Assembly (NCBI GenBank): GCA_959604655.1
Contig: CAUHCL010000094.1
Coordinates: forward strand, 1-8,479
Length of the DNA: 8,479 nt
Direction of reading: 5' to 3'
Origin: an uncultured Alistipes sp.
GTDB taxonomy: Bacteria; Bacteroidota; Bacteroidia; Bacteroidales; Rikenellaceae
Positions 1 through 6,012 of this stretch are shown in pieces (position 1 is the first letter of the stretch; each line of letters starts with the position of its first letter). A model generated the notes under the pieces. It saw only the letters and a program-made list of their open reading frames with translations, was not told the origin of the DNA and ran no database searches. A program made the translations under genes and the position numbers.

Positions 1-113
1 AGAGCAATTAACCTACGCTCATTTCCAATAAATTACACTCTTTTCGTAACTTCACGTTGCAAGATTACGGCTTTTAGTGTTTATGAAATAATACAGAATC
101 TAACTCTACATCC

Positions 114-251
114 GAGGGACAAGGAGAGACAAAGCAAAATAATTGCGAGGGACAAACCGTGTCTCTTGCAATTCAACACGGTTTTTAGGAAGTGGTTTTA
201 TTGTTTTTCTTTCTTTTTATATGCGAAATTTTGTCCCCCGTTTGTCCCCCG
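114..251. repeat. cluster of GGGACAA-type 9-mers in both orientations
   Basis: A 9-mer of the form G(A/G)G(G/A)GACAA occurs five times in 138 bases. Plus-strand copies are at 114-122 (GAGGGACAA), 124-132 (GAGAGACAA) and 147-155 (GAGGGACAA). Two minus-strand copies (GGGGGACAA) are at 231-239 and 242-250, inside a perfect 11-bp tandem duplication (TTTGTCCCCCG at 230-240 and 241-251). The two groups face each other across a hairpin at 154-184. Such an arrangement fits binding sites for a protein, for example recombinase arm sites or a regulator. No recombinase gene is visible, so the function is inference. Confidence 0.55.
154..186 (+). terminator. terminator-like hairpin with T run
   Basis: AAACCGTGT (154-162) and ACACGGTTT (176-184) form a perfect 9-bp stem with a 13-nt loop, and TTTTT at 182-186 overlaps the end of the stem. 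This resembles a plus-strand intrinsic terminator, though the stem is AT-ended and the T run is short. Any gene it would end lies left of the window. Because the GGGACAA repeats flank it, and one copy overlaps its left arm, it could instead be a protein-binding palindrome. Confidence 0.4.
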
Positions 252-432
252 AAAATATCATTCAAAAAAATTCTCCATTGATATACAGCGATTTACACAA
301 TACAAATATCGTTTGTGTGGGGAAATAAACATTCTGCATCGGAAAGTGATGGCTTAGAAACTGCCATAACCTGAAAACGAAAAACCAGATACACCGATGA
401 AGCGTACCCAATCATTATTTTATATCGTGGTA

Positions 433-2298
433 TTATCGGACAACAGGTTTGTCTTTCAACATACCACCTTCATTATAACGCTGGTTATTCGGCAGTCCTT
501 TCTTGTTCACGCCCTCCCGCATCAGCCTCTTCAAATCTTCCAGATGCAAACGGTAAACGCCGCGAGGCGTCACACCATATTTCTTGCACAAAGAGGCGGC
601 CATGCCTACGACCTCCCCCATCATGCCTGTCGTACGCATCACACGTACCGTTCCTAACGCCACGTGCGTCACACTGATGTTACGGCCCGCCATGAACAGG
701 TTGTCCACATTACGCGAATACAGACAACGATACGGGACCGCATACGGATAGATCAGGATATGCTTCGTGACGGCTTTGAACTCATTACCGGGAAAGTGTT
801 CGCTGTTCTTCGGATCCTGCCAATGCAAATCGATGCTCCAGGTCGTGGCGAAAGAGGCATCCTCATGATACACATGCTTGGTCAGGTCGTCCTCTTTCAA
901 GATATAATCGCCCATCAGACGGCGGGACTCGCGTTTGCCTGCCACATAAGCCACCCAGCCCAACTTTCGGTTCCTGTACGGGCCGTTTTCCTTCATCCGA
1001 TTCTTCAGATAACTCCAGTTGGAATAGACGACCAGCATTCCATAGTCACGGATGCGTTCGAAATCCTTGATCTGGTCGAAGTTCATACCCGTCTCCCAGG
1101 TCCATTCCCCCATCATCACCTTTTCACAATTCTCGTCGTTGAACTCCACGCCATAGCTGAACTTCGGAAACGGACTCGGTTTCTTGTCATCCACCGAATA
1201 CCACTGGACGGAAGAACCCATCGTCAACTTATCCGCTTTCTCGGGAGCGATGCTTTCGCCATATTCGTCACGGCTTTCACGCCCCATACGGTAGTCAGCA
1301 CCTGCCAGGTACCCGATCGTCCCGTCTCCCGTACAATCCGAAAACAGAGGGGCCTCGAACCTCAGCTCCTTGCCGCTTTCGACATGTTTGACAACAACCG
1401 AGGTGATCCTATCGCCCTCCTTGGTCACCCCTATGGCACGGTAGTTCAGGAAAAGAGACACATTCTCTTCTTCTGCCAGCCAATCCAATTTCTTTTGGTC
1501 TTCGTAATATTCCGCAGGTTGCGCATTTCCTCCCTTTTCGGGGCCGAATTCTTTCTGCAAACCGCCCAGCTCCTTATAGGGTCCCTCTTCGATACGGCCT
1601 CCCAGATGGACACGGATCTCCGAGCTGTTATTGCCGCCGACCACCGAACGGTCATTGATCAAAGCCACCTTGCAACCTAAACGGGCAGCCGACACCGCCG
1701 CACTCATCCCCGCTATACCTGCCCCTACAACGACCAAATCATATTTGCCTGCAAGCGGCGCTTCATTCGGCAAGCCCAATGCCTTACGACGGAACGCCTC
1801 CAATTCCTTCAGCTCCGACGGCGGCATCTTCCCTGCCTCCGTCGTAAAGTAGATTGCATCGCAACGACCGTCAAATCCTGTCAGGTCATGCAGCTTGATT
1901 ACGGTCGTCAGATTCTTGACCGACACTTTTCCTGCCGCCTGCCACATCCATGCCGAACCCTCCGCACCCAGCGGGAAGCTCATCTTTTTCCCGCCTACCG
2001 ACAACGTGAACTTACCGGGTCCCTCGCCGTTCTTCCACGGAGAGGTCCAGTTATAAGTACGTACATATACATAATACTCCCCCTTCTCGGGAAACGTCAC
2101 CTCGGTAGAGGCATCCTCGACAGGAACACCCATTCCATGCGCCAACAGATAGGGCGACCCCATCAAATCCATAAATTGCTGGTCCACCTTCCAGCCTCCT
2201 TTGTTGCTGAAACTTTCGGCTTCGACAAAAAGGTCGGCTGCTCGGACCGTTCCCAAGCCCAACAAAAACAATAACGGCAAAAATATACGAGTCTTCAT
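433..2298 (-). CDS. secreted FAD-dependent oxidoreductase with N-terminal beta-sandwich-like domain
   Basis: This is a 621-aa exported flavoprotein. Residues 1-20 form a signal peptide: MKTR, a Leu/Phe-rich core, then a likely cut after VRA. There is no lipobox cysteine. Residues 21 to about 155 look like a beta-rich, carbohydrate-binding-like module (VEAESF, EYYVYVRTYNW). The FAD domain follows: GAGIAG at 192-197 for the dinucleotide fold, VVGGNNSSEIRVHLGG just after, FSDCTGDG at 319-326, and the C-terminal GRNISVTHVALGTVRVM motif near 538-554. This order matches the FAD_oxidored family (PF12831-like), often found near glycan-use genes in Bacteroidetes. The substrate cannot be told, and similar proteins are sometimes misnamed xanthan lyase. 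The frame is open upstream to a TTG at 2320-2322, but that codon sits inside the -7 box. ATG at 2305-2307 is an alternative start. GC is about 50-55% in hand-counted samples, below the neighbours, which suggests transfer. No sugar transport or SusCD genes adjoin it. Confidence 0.88.
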   Translation of the reverse strand: MKTRIFLPLLFLLGLGTVRAADLFVEAESFSNKGGWKVDQQFMDLMGSPYLLAHGMGVPVEDASTEVTFPEKGEYYVYVRTYNWTSPWKNGEGPGKFTLSVGGKKMSFPLGAEGSAWMWQAAGKVSVKNLTTVIKLHDLTGFDGRCDAIYFTTEAGKMPPSELKELEAFRRKALGLPNEAPLAGKYDLVVVGAGIAGMSAAVSAARLGCKVALINDRSVVGGNNSSEIRVHLGGRIEEGPYKELGGLQKEFGPEKGGNAQPAEYYEDQKKLDWLAEEENVSLFLNYRAIGVTKEGDRITSVVVKHVESGKELRFEAPLFSDCTGDGTIGYLAGADYRMGRESRDEYGESIAPEKADKLTMGSSVQWYSVDDKKPSPFPKFSYGVEFNDENCEKVMMGEWTWETGMNFDQIKDFERIRDYGMLVVYSNWSYLKNRMKENGPYRNRKLGWVAYVAGKRESRRLMGDYILKEDDLTKHVYHEDASFATTWSIDLHWQDPKNSEHFPGNEFKAVTKHILIYPYAVPYRCLYSRNVDNLFMAGRNISVTHVALGTVRVMRTTGMMGEVVGMAASLCKKYGVTPRGVYRLHLEDLKRLMREGVNKKGLPNNQRYNEGGMLKDKPVVR

Positions 2299-2319
2299 GA
2301 TATCCATATTTAACCCATA

Positions 2320-2350
2320 CAAAGATACATTTTATTCATACTCCGACCAA
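2320..2350 (-). promoter_or_regulatory. Bacteroidetes-type promoter of the FAD oxidoreductase gene
   Basis: Read on the minus strand, TTG at 2350-2348 is followed by a 20-nt spacer and TATCTTTG at 2327-2320. This fits the Bacteroidetes primary sigma consensus (TTTG, 19-21 nt, TAnnTTTG) very well. Transcription should begin near 2313-2315, giving a 5' leader of only about 6-17 nt. The box therefore rules out the TTG at 2320-2322 as start codon. It also means the gene need not be read through from the antiporter gene upstream. Confidence 0.75.
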
Positions 2351-2389
2351 GCAGTCTCCTTCGTATAGGGTTAATTAAGTGCCGAAGCC

Positions 2390-3880
2390 TTACTGAAGTT
2401 TCATGACCTCGGTTATGCCCAACTCGTCGTACATCTTCTGCAATTCGGATTCGGCACGGTCGGAAACCACCAGCAGGCGGTCGCCGACGGCGAGTTCGGT
2501 GTTGCCGCGGGGAACGAAATACTCGCCGCGGCGGAATATCATAACCACCAGCGTATTGTCGGCAATATCGATATCGCGGAGCGTGTTGCCCTTGCTCAGC
2601 ATGGCTTCGGTAACTTCTATCTCCGAGAAGTTGCTCTTTATGCTGTCGGGGATGCCGACCTTGAACAGCGGCTCCTTCTCCTCGAAAGCCAGTCCGAGCA
2701 GGTTGGCCATGCCGCTCACGGTGGTGCCCTGAACGAACAGCGAGATGAGGGTGACCATGAACACCACGTTGAATATCAACCGTCCGTTCTCCACCCCCGC
2801 CACGATGGGATAGGTGGCGAAGATGATCGGCACGGCACCGCGGAGTCCCACCCACGAGACGAAGAGCCGCGCACGCCCCGTAAACTTGCGGAACGGCAGC
2901 AGGCAGAGGAAGACAGCTAAAGGTCGCGCCACGAGGATGAGGAACACGCCCACGGCGCCACCCAGAAGCAGCACTTCGGAGTGCATCAGCTCGTCGGAGT
3001 TGACCAGAAGACCGATGGTGAGGAACATGACGATCTGCGCCAGCCACGTGAAGCCGTCGAAGAACGACACCAGATTGCCGCGGTGGGCCAGCTTGTGGTT
3101 TCCGACCACAAGTCCCGTGATATAGACGGCCAGATAGCCGTTGCCCCACACCAGCGTGGTGAACGAGAACGAGAAGAAGACGAAAGCCAGCAGAAGCACC
3201 GAATAGAGCGACACGTTGTTCTTGATGTTTATACGGTTGATGGTAAGAACAGCCAGACGGCCGATGCCGTAGCCCAGTCCCGAGCCCACGATCATCTGCA
3301 CGGCGAACCGCAGGATGCTGTCGCCCGTTTCGAGCCCCTCGGACGACGAGGTGACCACCGACACCATGAGGATGGTGAGCATGTAGGCCATCGGGTCGTT
3401 ACTTCCGCTCTCCAGCTCGAGCAGCGGGCGGAGGTTCTGCTTGAGTCCCTGCTTCTTGGTTCGAAGGATGGAGAAGACCGACGCCGAGTCGGTAGAGGCC
3501 ATGGTGGAGGCCAGCAGCAGAGCCACGGGGAACGACAGCGCCAGCCCCACCCACGACGAGAACCAGTAGATGAATCCGCCCGTGACGAACGCCGTGACGG
3601 CCACGCCGGCCGTGGCCAGCACGATGCCCGGGCCGAGGATGGGTTTTATGGCCGAGAACTTGGTGTCCATACCGCCCGAGAAGAGGATGATGCACAGCGC
3701 GATCATACCGATGAACTGCGTGATCTCGAAGGATTGGAAACTGATGAACTTCAATCCGAAGATCATACCCACCCCGAGGAAAAGCAACAAGGCGGGCGCA
3801 CCGAAACGATAGGCCACCTTGCCCGCCACCACCGCCACGAAGAGCAGTAAGGCCCAAACCAGCAATATATTCTCGCTCAT
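2390..3880 (-). CDS. K+/H+ antiporter, CPA1 family with C-terminal RCK_C domain
   Basis: This is a 496-aa inner-membrane cation/proton antiporter of the NhaP2/CvrA type. About twelve hydrophobic segments fill residues 5 to 395. Residues 130-131 (Thr-Asp in STDSASVFS) and 161-162 (Asn-Asp in GSNDPMAY) are the paired motifs of the CPA1 ion site, and GLRGAVPI at 345-352 is another family hallmark. Residues about 405-485 form an RCK_C (TrkA-C) domain, a ligand-binding regulatory module facing the cytoplasm (IEVTEAMLSKGNTLRDIDI ... VGDRLLVVSD). E. coli NhaP2 is longer, with an extra C-terminal domain missing here. The ATG at 3880 is followed at once by the first membrane segment. A gap of 171 nt separates it from the gene upstream; a weak -7-like TAGTTTTA lies at 3909-3902 (minus), next to a strong palindrome. 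K+ rather than Na+ as substrate is inferred from the family. Confidence 0.9.
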   Translation of the reverse strand: MSENILLVWALLLFVAVVAGKVAYRFGAPALLLFLGVGMIFGLKFISFQSFEITQFIGMIALCIILFSGGMDTKFSAIKPILGPGIVLATAGVAVTAFVTGGFIYWFSSWVGLALSFPVALLLASTMASTDSASVFSILRTKKQGLKQNLRPLLELESGSNDPMAYMLTILMVSVVTSSSEGLETGDSILRFAVQMIVGSGLGYGIGRLAVLTINRINIKNNVSLYSVLLLAFVFFSFSFTTLVWGNGYLAVYITGLVVGNHKLAHRGNLVSFFDGFTWLAQIVMFLTIGLLVNSDELMHSEVLLLGGAVGVFLILVARPLAVFLCLLPFRKFTGRARLFVSWVGLRGAVPIIFATYPIVAGVENGRLIFNVVFMVTLISLFVQGTTVSGMANLLGLAFEEKEPLFKVGIPDSIKSNFSEIEVTEAMLSKGNTLRDIDIADNTLVVMIFRRGEYFVPRGNTELAVGDRLLVVSDRAESELQKMYDELGITEVMKLQ

Positions 3881-3922
3881 AACTGTTTTTTTATGTCTTT
3901 ATAAAACTATCGGCAGGTAATT

Positions 3923-3974
3923 CGACCTCGCGGCGCGAGGTCGGCAGTTCGCCGCCGCCCCACGCGGCGGACTG
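3923..3974. repeat. two adjacent GC-rich inverted repeats upstream of the antiporter gene
   Basis: CGACCTCGCG (3923-3932) and CGCGAGGTCG (3934-3943) are perfect 10-bp arms around a single central G. A second inverted repeat follows: 3945-3955 pairs with 3964-3974 (CAGTTCGCCGC against GCGGCGGACTG, one mismatch). In addition, GTTCGCCG at 3947-3954 is complementary to CGGCGAAC at 3996-4003, so alternative foldings exist. No T run follows on the minus strand, so this is not a standard terminator for the gene ending at 4052. It could be an operator or leader structure for the antiporter gene, or a copy of a dispersed intergenic repeat. Confidence 0.55.
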
Positions 3975-4051
3975 CTCACGCACTCCTGCCGCCGACGGCG
4001 AACCGCAGACCGAGAAAAACGGCATCGGGACACGGCTCGCGTCCCGCCCCG

Positions 4052-4573
4052 TCAGCCTTCGGTACGCGTCCTGCCGCACACGACCTTCATTTCGCAGACG
4101 GGACGCATCTCCAGTTCGACATACTCGAACGCCCTGCATGCGGCGAATCCGCTCGCCGCGGACGAGTAGAGCACGGCCGTCACCGCCGACACTCCGCCCT
4201 GCGGTATGGCCCGCAAAGCCTCGAAATCGCCTCGGCGTATGGCGTCGGCCACCTCGGCGGCCCGCTCCTTGTCGAACTTGAGTTCCTCGCGACGCAGGAA
4301 ACACCCGTCGCCGCTATGATAAGGCGCCCCGCCGTCTCCGAACAGACGCACGGCGGCCGTTATTCCGCCCGAAAGAACCATTATGACCCCGAACAGCACC
4401 AGGGCCGATTTAAGATCGGCATTGTCGGCCGAACCGCCGACGAATCCGTTTGCAACCAGCATGGCCGCACCCGCAACCAATAACAAAAGCGGTACCGCAA
4501 CGCTCTTGCGGCGCTTTACGACGACACCGTCGGGCAAGGCATACAATGCCTCGCACATATCGTATTTAGACAT
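4052..4573 (-). CDS. two-TM membrane protein of unknown function
   Basis: I do not recognise this 173-aa protein. It has a short N-terminal tail ending in KRRK (20-23), a first membrane segment at about 26-45, a second at about 56-77, and a C-terminal part of about 95 residues. The basic cluster before the first segment suggests both ends lie in the cytoplasm. The C-terminal part starts with a helical, charged run (FLRREELKFDKERAAEVADAIRRGDFEALRAI) and contains four cysteines (91, 146, 160, 166). The frame has GC-rich third positions like the neighbouring genes, which supports coding. It begins 85 nt after the small exported protein's stop, with no clear -7 box before it, so it may be read from the tonB-like promoter. 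The start ATG at 4573 follows an AT-rich leader. Confidence 0.72.
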   Translation of the reverse strand: MSKYDMCEALYALPDGVVVKRRKSVAVPLLLLVAGAAMLVANGFVGGSADNADLKSALVLFGVIMVLSGGITAAVRLFGDGGAPYHSGDGCFLRREELKFDKERAAEVADAIRRGDFEALRAIPQGGVSAVTAVLYSSAASGFAACRAFEYVELEMRPVCEMKVVCGRTRTEG

Positions 4574-4598
4574 AATTCAATAAGTTAAATTAAGAAAT

Positions 4599-4657
4599 CG
4601 TTTCCGTGGAAAATATTCGTCGAGTCGGCGGCGCATGCACCGCCGCATACGGAAACG
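4599..4657 (-). promoter_or_regulatory. two-tier hairpin in the gap between two minus-strand genes
   Basis: CGTTTCCGT (4599-4607) and ACGGAAACG (4649-4657) are perfect 9-bp arms. Between them GCGGCG (4628-4633) and CGCCGC (4641-4646) form an inner stem with a 7-nt loop. On the minus strand the structure starts just past the stop codon at 4659-4661 and is followed by a T-rich but interrupted run (ATTTCTTAATTT). It may act as a partial terminator or processing site that separates expression of the downstream two-TM gene from the tonB-like pair, or as an RNA leader of that gene. Confidence 0.5.
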
Positions 4658-4658
4658 G

Positions 4659-5045
4659 CTAAATACGAAGCCGACGCAATACGTGGAGATAGCGCTTCAC
4701 GCAATGCGCCGAGCGGCGGATGTCGAAATCGAGAATGTATGTAACGCGCCCCGCATGCCTGTCGGCGACCGTCGAGGCGAATATCTTCGCCGCATTGTTC
4801 CCCGTGCGGCCCGACGCGCCGCGAACCGATGCCGCGCCGCCGCATCGCCCGACGGCGGCGGGTTCCGACGATGGCAGCAGCATATCGTCCCCGCCGCCGC
4901 ACAGAATATCGCCGCACCGATCGATTATGCGCTCCTGCGCGGCCGCGATCTCTTGCCGCGAGCGATCGCCGCACGGCTGCTCCCACACTTGGCCGACGAG
5001 CAGCCAGAGCACGGTAGAGAGTATGGCGATCAGGGTCCTGCGCAT
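4659..5045 (-). CDS. small exported protein of unknown function
   Basis: I do not recognise this 128-aa protein. MRRTLIAILSTVLWLLVGQV is a typical export signal or N-terminal anchor; there is no lipobox. The remainder has cysteines at 25, 44, 49, 68 and 115, a short helical part (RQEIAAAQERIIDR, 30-43), a Gly/Ala/Ser-rich middle, and a strand-like YILDFDI (103-109) followed by a strongly basic tail (VKRYLHVLRRLRI). Its ATG lies 3 nt after the stop of the TonB-like gene (TAA, TCC, ATG), so the two are very probably co-transcribed and translationally coupled. That spacing and the GC-rich third positions are the main evidence that it is real. A longer frame overlapping the TonB-like gene (to 5250) is a shadow. 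A role as partner of the TonB-like protein is inference only. Confidence 0.68.
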   Translation of the reverse strand: MRRTLIAILSTVLWLLVGQVWEQPCGDRSRQEIAAAQERIIDRCGDILCGGGDDMLLPSSEPAAVGRCGGAASVRGASGRTGNNAAKIFASTVADRHAGRVTYILDFDIRRSAHCVKRYLHVLRRLRI

Positions 5046-5048
5046 GGA

Positions 5049-5891
5049 TTACTGGGGTAAGAATGTGTATGTGATGGTTCCCTTGTGCCGTTCGGGAGCC
5101 GACATGTCGATGTTGAACAGCGATTCGCGCGCCGCCTGCAACGCCGCCTCGCGCATGAGCTCGTCGCCGCCCGAGACTACCTTGGCCGAGAGCACCTCGC
5201 CGCCGCGGTCGATCGTCACCGACACCACGACCTGCCCGCCCGTGTCGCACATGTAGGCGGGTACCACCAGCCTGCGCTTGGTGCGCACGGGATCCCTGAA
5301 CTCGAAACGGACCGTCACGCTGCCTTTGACTTTAGAGTCTTTTCCGTCGGAGGCCTCGCTCTCGTTGCCGCCGCGCTCGGCGTCGAGGATCGACTGCGCT
5401 TCGGCCAGTCCCGCCTCGTAGGCGGCGCGGTTGGCGTTCATGCCTGCCGCGATATCCTTGACCGAGGCATTCAGCTCCGAGGTCTTGGTGCCGCGGTCGT
5501 CCTTCAGATCCTCGTTCAGCACGGCGTCGTTCGAGGTTCGGTTGCGTACGGCCGACCAGTCGATGTCCGATGCCAGCTTCTCCCGGATCTCGCGCTCCAG
5601 ACGCTCCTTTTCGGACTCCAGATCCTCGAGGACCTGCAAGTCGATGTAGATGCCCTGCTCGTGGGGCTTCGACCCGATCACGATCTTCGAACCCACGAAG
5701 ACTATGCCCAGCACCAGATAGACGATTATCATCACGCTCAGCCCCAGCCTGTGGTCGTAGGCCCATTCGCCCGCGTCCTGACGGCGGTTGTCGAAAGGCA
5801 GACGCATGCGCTGCCGCCGCGGCCTCTGCGGCGTGTGCGGCGTGTGCGAAGGCTTATCTTCCAAATTGTTTTGCGGTTCGATGTTCGACAT
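5049..5891 (-). CDS. TonB-like energy transducer / anchored periplasmic protein
   Basis: This 280-aa protein has a basic, Pro-rich cytoplasmic tail (1-45), one membrane anchor at about 51-70 (LSVMIIVYLVLGIVFVGSKI), a charged coiled-coil-like helix at about 84-108 (LQVLEDLESEKERLEREIREKL), a mostly helical, low-complexity middle (110-185) and a C-terminal TonB-like fold at about 200-280. The last part carries the pattern of TonB C-termini: GGQVVVSVTIDRGGEVLSAKVVSGG, then an Ala-rich helix (MREAALQAARES) and a final strand (GTITYTFLPQ). Classical TonB has a long Pro-Lys spacer across the periplasm; here a coiled coil and a Ser/Asp/Lys stretch take its place. In Bacteroidetes such proteins may energise outer-membrane transporters or act as other periplasmic adaptors. 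No ExbB, ExbD or TonB-dependent receptor gene is in the window. It is divergent from lpxC-fabZ. Confidence 0.82.
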   Translation of the reverse strand: MSNIEPQNNLEDKPSHTPHTPQRPRRQRMRLPFDNRRQDAGEWAYDHRLGLSVMIIVYLVLGIVFVGSKIVIGSKPHEQGIYIDLQVLEDLESEKERLEREIREKLASDIDWSAVRNRTSNDAVLNEDLKDDRGTKTSELNASVKDIAAGMNANRAAYEAGLAEAQSILDAERGGNESEASDGKDSKVKGSVTVRFEFRDPVRTKRRLVVPAYMCDTGGQVVVSVTIDRGGEVLSAKVVSGGDELMREAALQAARESLFNIDMSAPERHKGTITYTFLPQ

Positions 5892-5921
5892 GTTCGTTCT
5901 CGGGTAATTGCAAATCTATCG

Positions 5922-5929
5922 CAAAAGTA
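5922..5929 (-). promoter_or_regulatory. -7 box of the tonB-like gene
   Basis: On the minus strand TACTTTTG (5929-5922) matches TAnnTTTG exactly and would start transcription about 24 nt before the ATG at 5891. No TTTG is found 19-21 nt upstream: that place holds part of the opposing -7 box. The promoter may therefore be weak or need an activator. Confidence 0.55.
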
Positions 5930-5951
5930 CTGTTTTTTTGTGAAATATTAG

Positions 5952-5959
5952 TATCTTTG
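5952..5959 (+). promoter_or_regulatory. -7 box of lpxC-fabZ-lpxA, with a 5' leader of about 47 nt
   Basis: TATCTTTG matches TAnnTTTG exactly. A run of seven T at 5933-5939 precedes it, but no TTTG lies at the usual 19-21 nt distance. The expected start of transcription near 5966 gives a leader of about 47 nt to the ATG at 6013. The leader contains AAAGGAGGG (5982-5990), a strong Shine-Dalgarno look-alike that lies over 20 nt from the ATG and so is badly placed. It can pair with CTCC at 5975-5978 in a small hairpin. Confidence 0.6.
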
Positions 5960-6012
5960 TCCGCATTATTATCTCTCCGCCAAAGGAGGGCAACAACAAA
6001 CTATAACGAACC

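Larger units (their letters stand above)
1..432. other. AT-rich region without a convincing gene
   Basis: No open frame here looks like a protein: the two short plus-strand frames between 143 and 357 overlap each other, have poor composition and resemble no family I know. The stretch is far more AT-rich than the rest of the window (about 32% GC over 181-300 by hand count). It holds the repeat cluster and hairpin listed separately. From about 187 to 229 it is a T-rich run, and from 252 to 432 I see nothing with structure. It lies downstream of the oxidoreductase gene, and I found no clear terminator for that gene. Confidence 0.6.

Noticed and set aside
41..56. Promoter-like TTTTCGTAACTTCACG near the left edge
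   Set aside because: The -7 element has two mismatches, there is no TTG at the right distance, and only a two-codon frame follows. It is noted for its likeness to 8430-8445 but not called as a promoter.
143..357. Two overlapping short plus-strand frames of 61 and 63 codons
   Set aside because: They lie in AT-rich repeat-bearing DNA, overlap in different frames and show no domain, signal or coding-like composition.
664..1680. A 338-codon plus-strand frame opposite the oxidoreductase gene
   Set aside because: It is the antisense shadow of a gene with clear FAD-binding motifs, and its protein shows no family features.
2310..3149. A 279-codon minus-strand frame overlapping the antiporter gene
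   Set aside because: Its product is Arg/His/Gly-rich with no hydrophobic pattern; the other frame encodes a complete antiporter with its motifs.
2981..3850. A 289-codon plus-strand frame opposite the antiporter gene
   Set aside because: It is rich in Glu, His, Arg and Asp in the way expected from reading a membrane protein gene backwards.
3891..4304. A 137-codon minus-strand frame overlapping the two-TM gene and the palindromic gap
   Set aside because: It is Arg/Gly-rich through the coding overlap, and its tail is explained by the inverted repeats. If this segment proves to be a dispersed repeat, such tails may turn up as false proteins in other genomes.
4585..5250. A 221-codon minus-strand frame covering the small exported protein gene
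   Set aside because: It starts inside the TonB-like gene and is Arg/Gly/Ala-rich without structure; the frame starting at 5045 has a signal peptide and coupled spacing.
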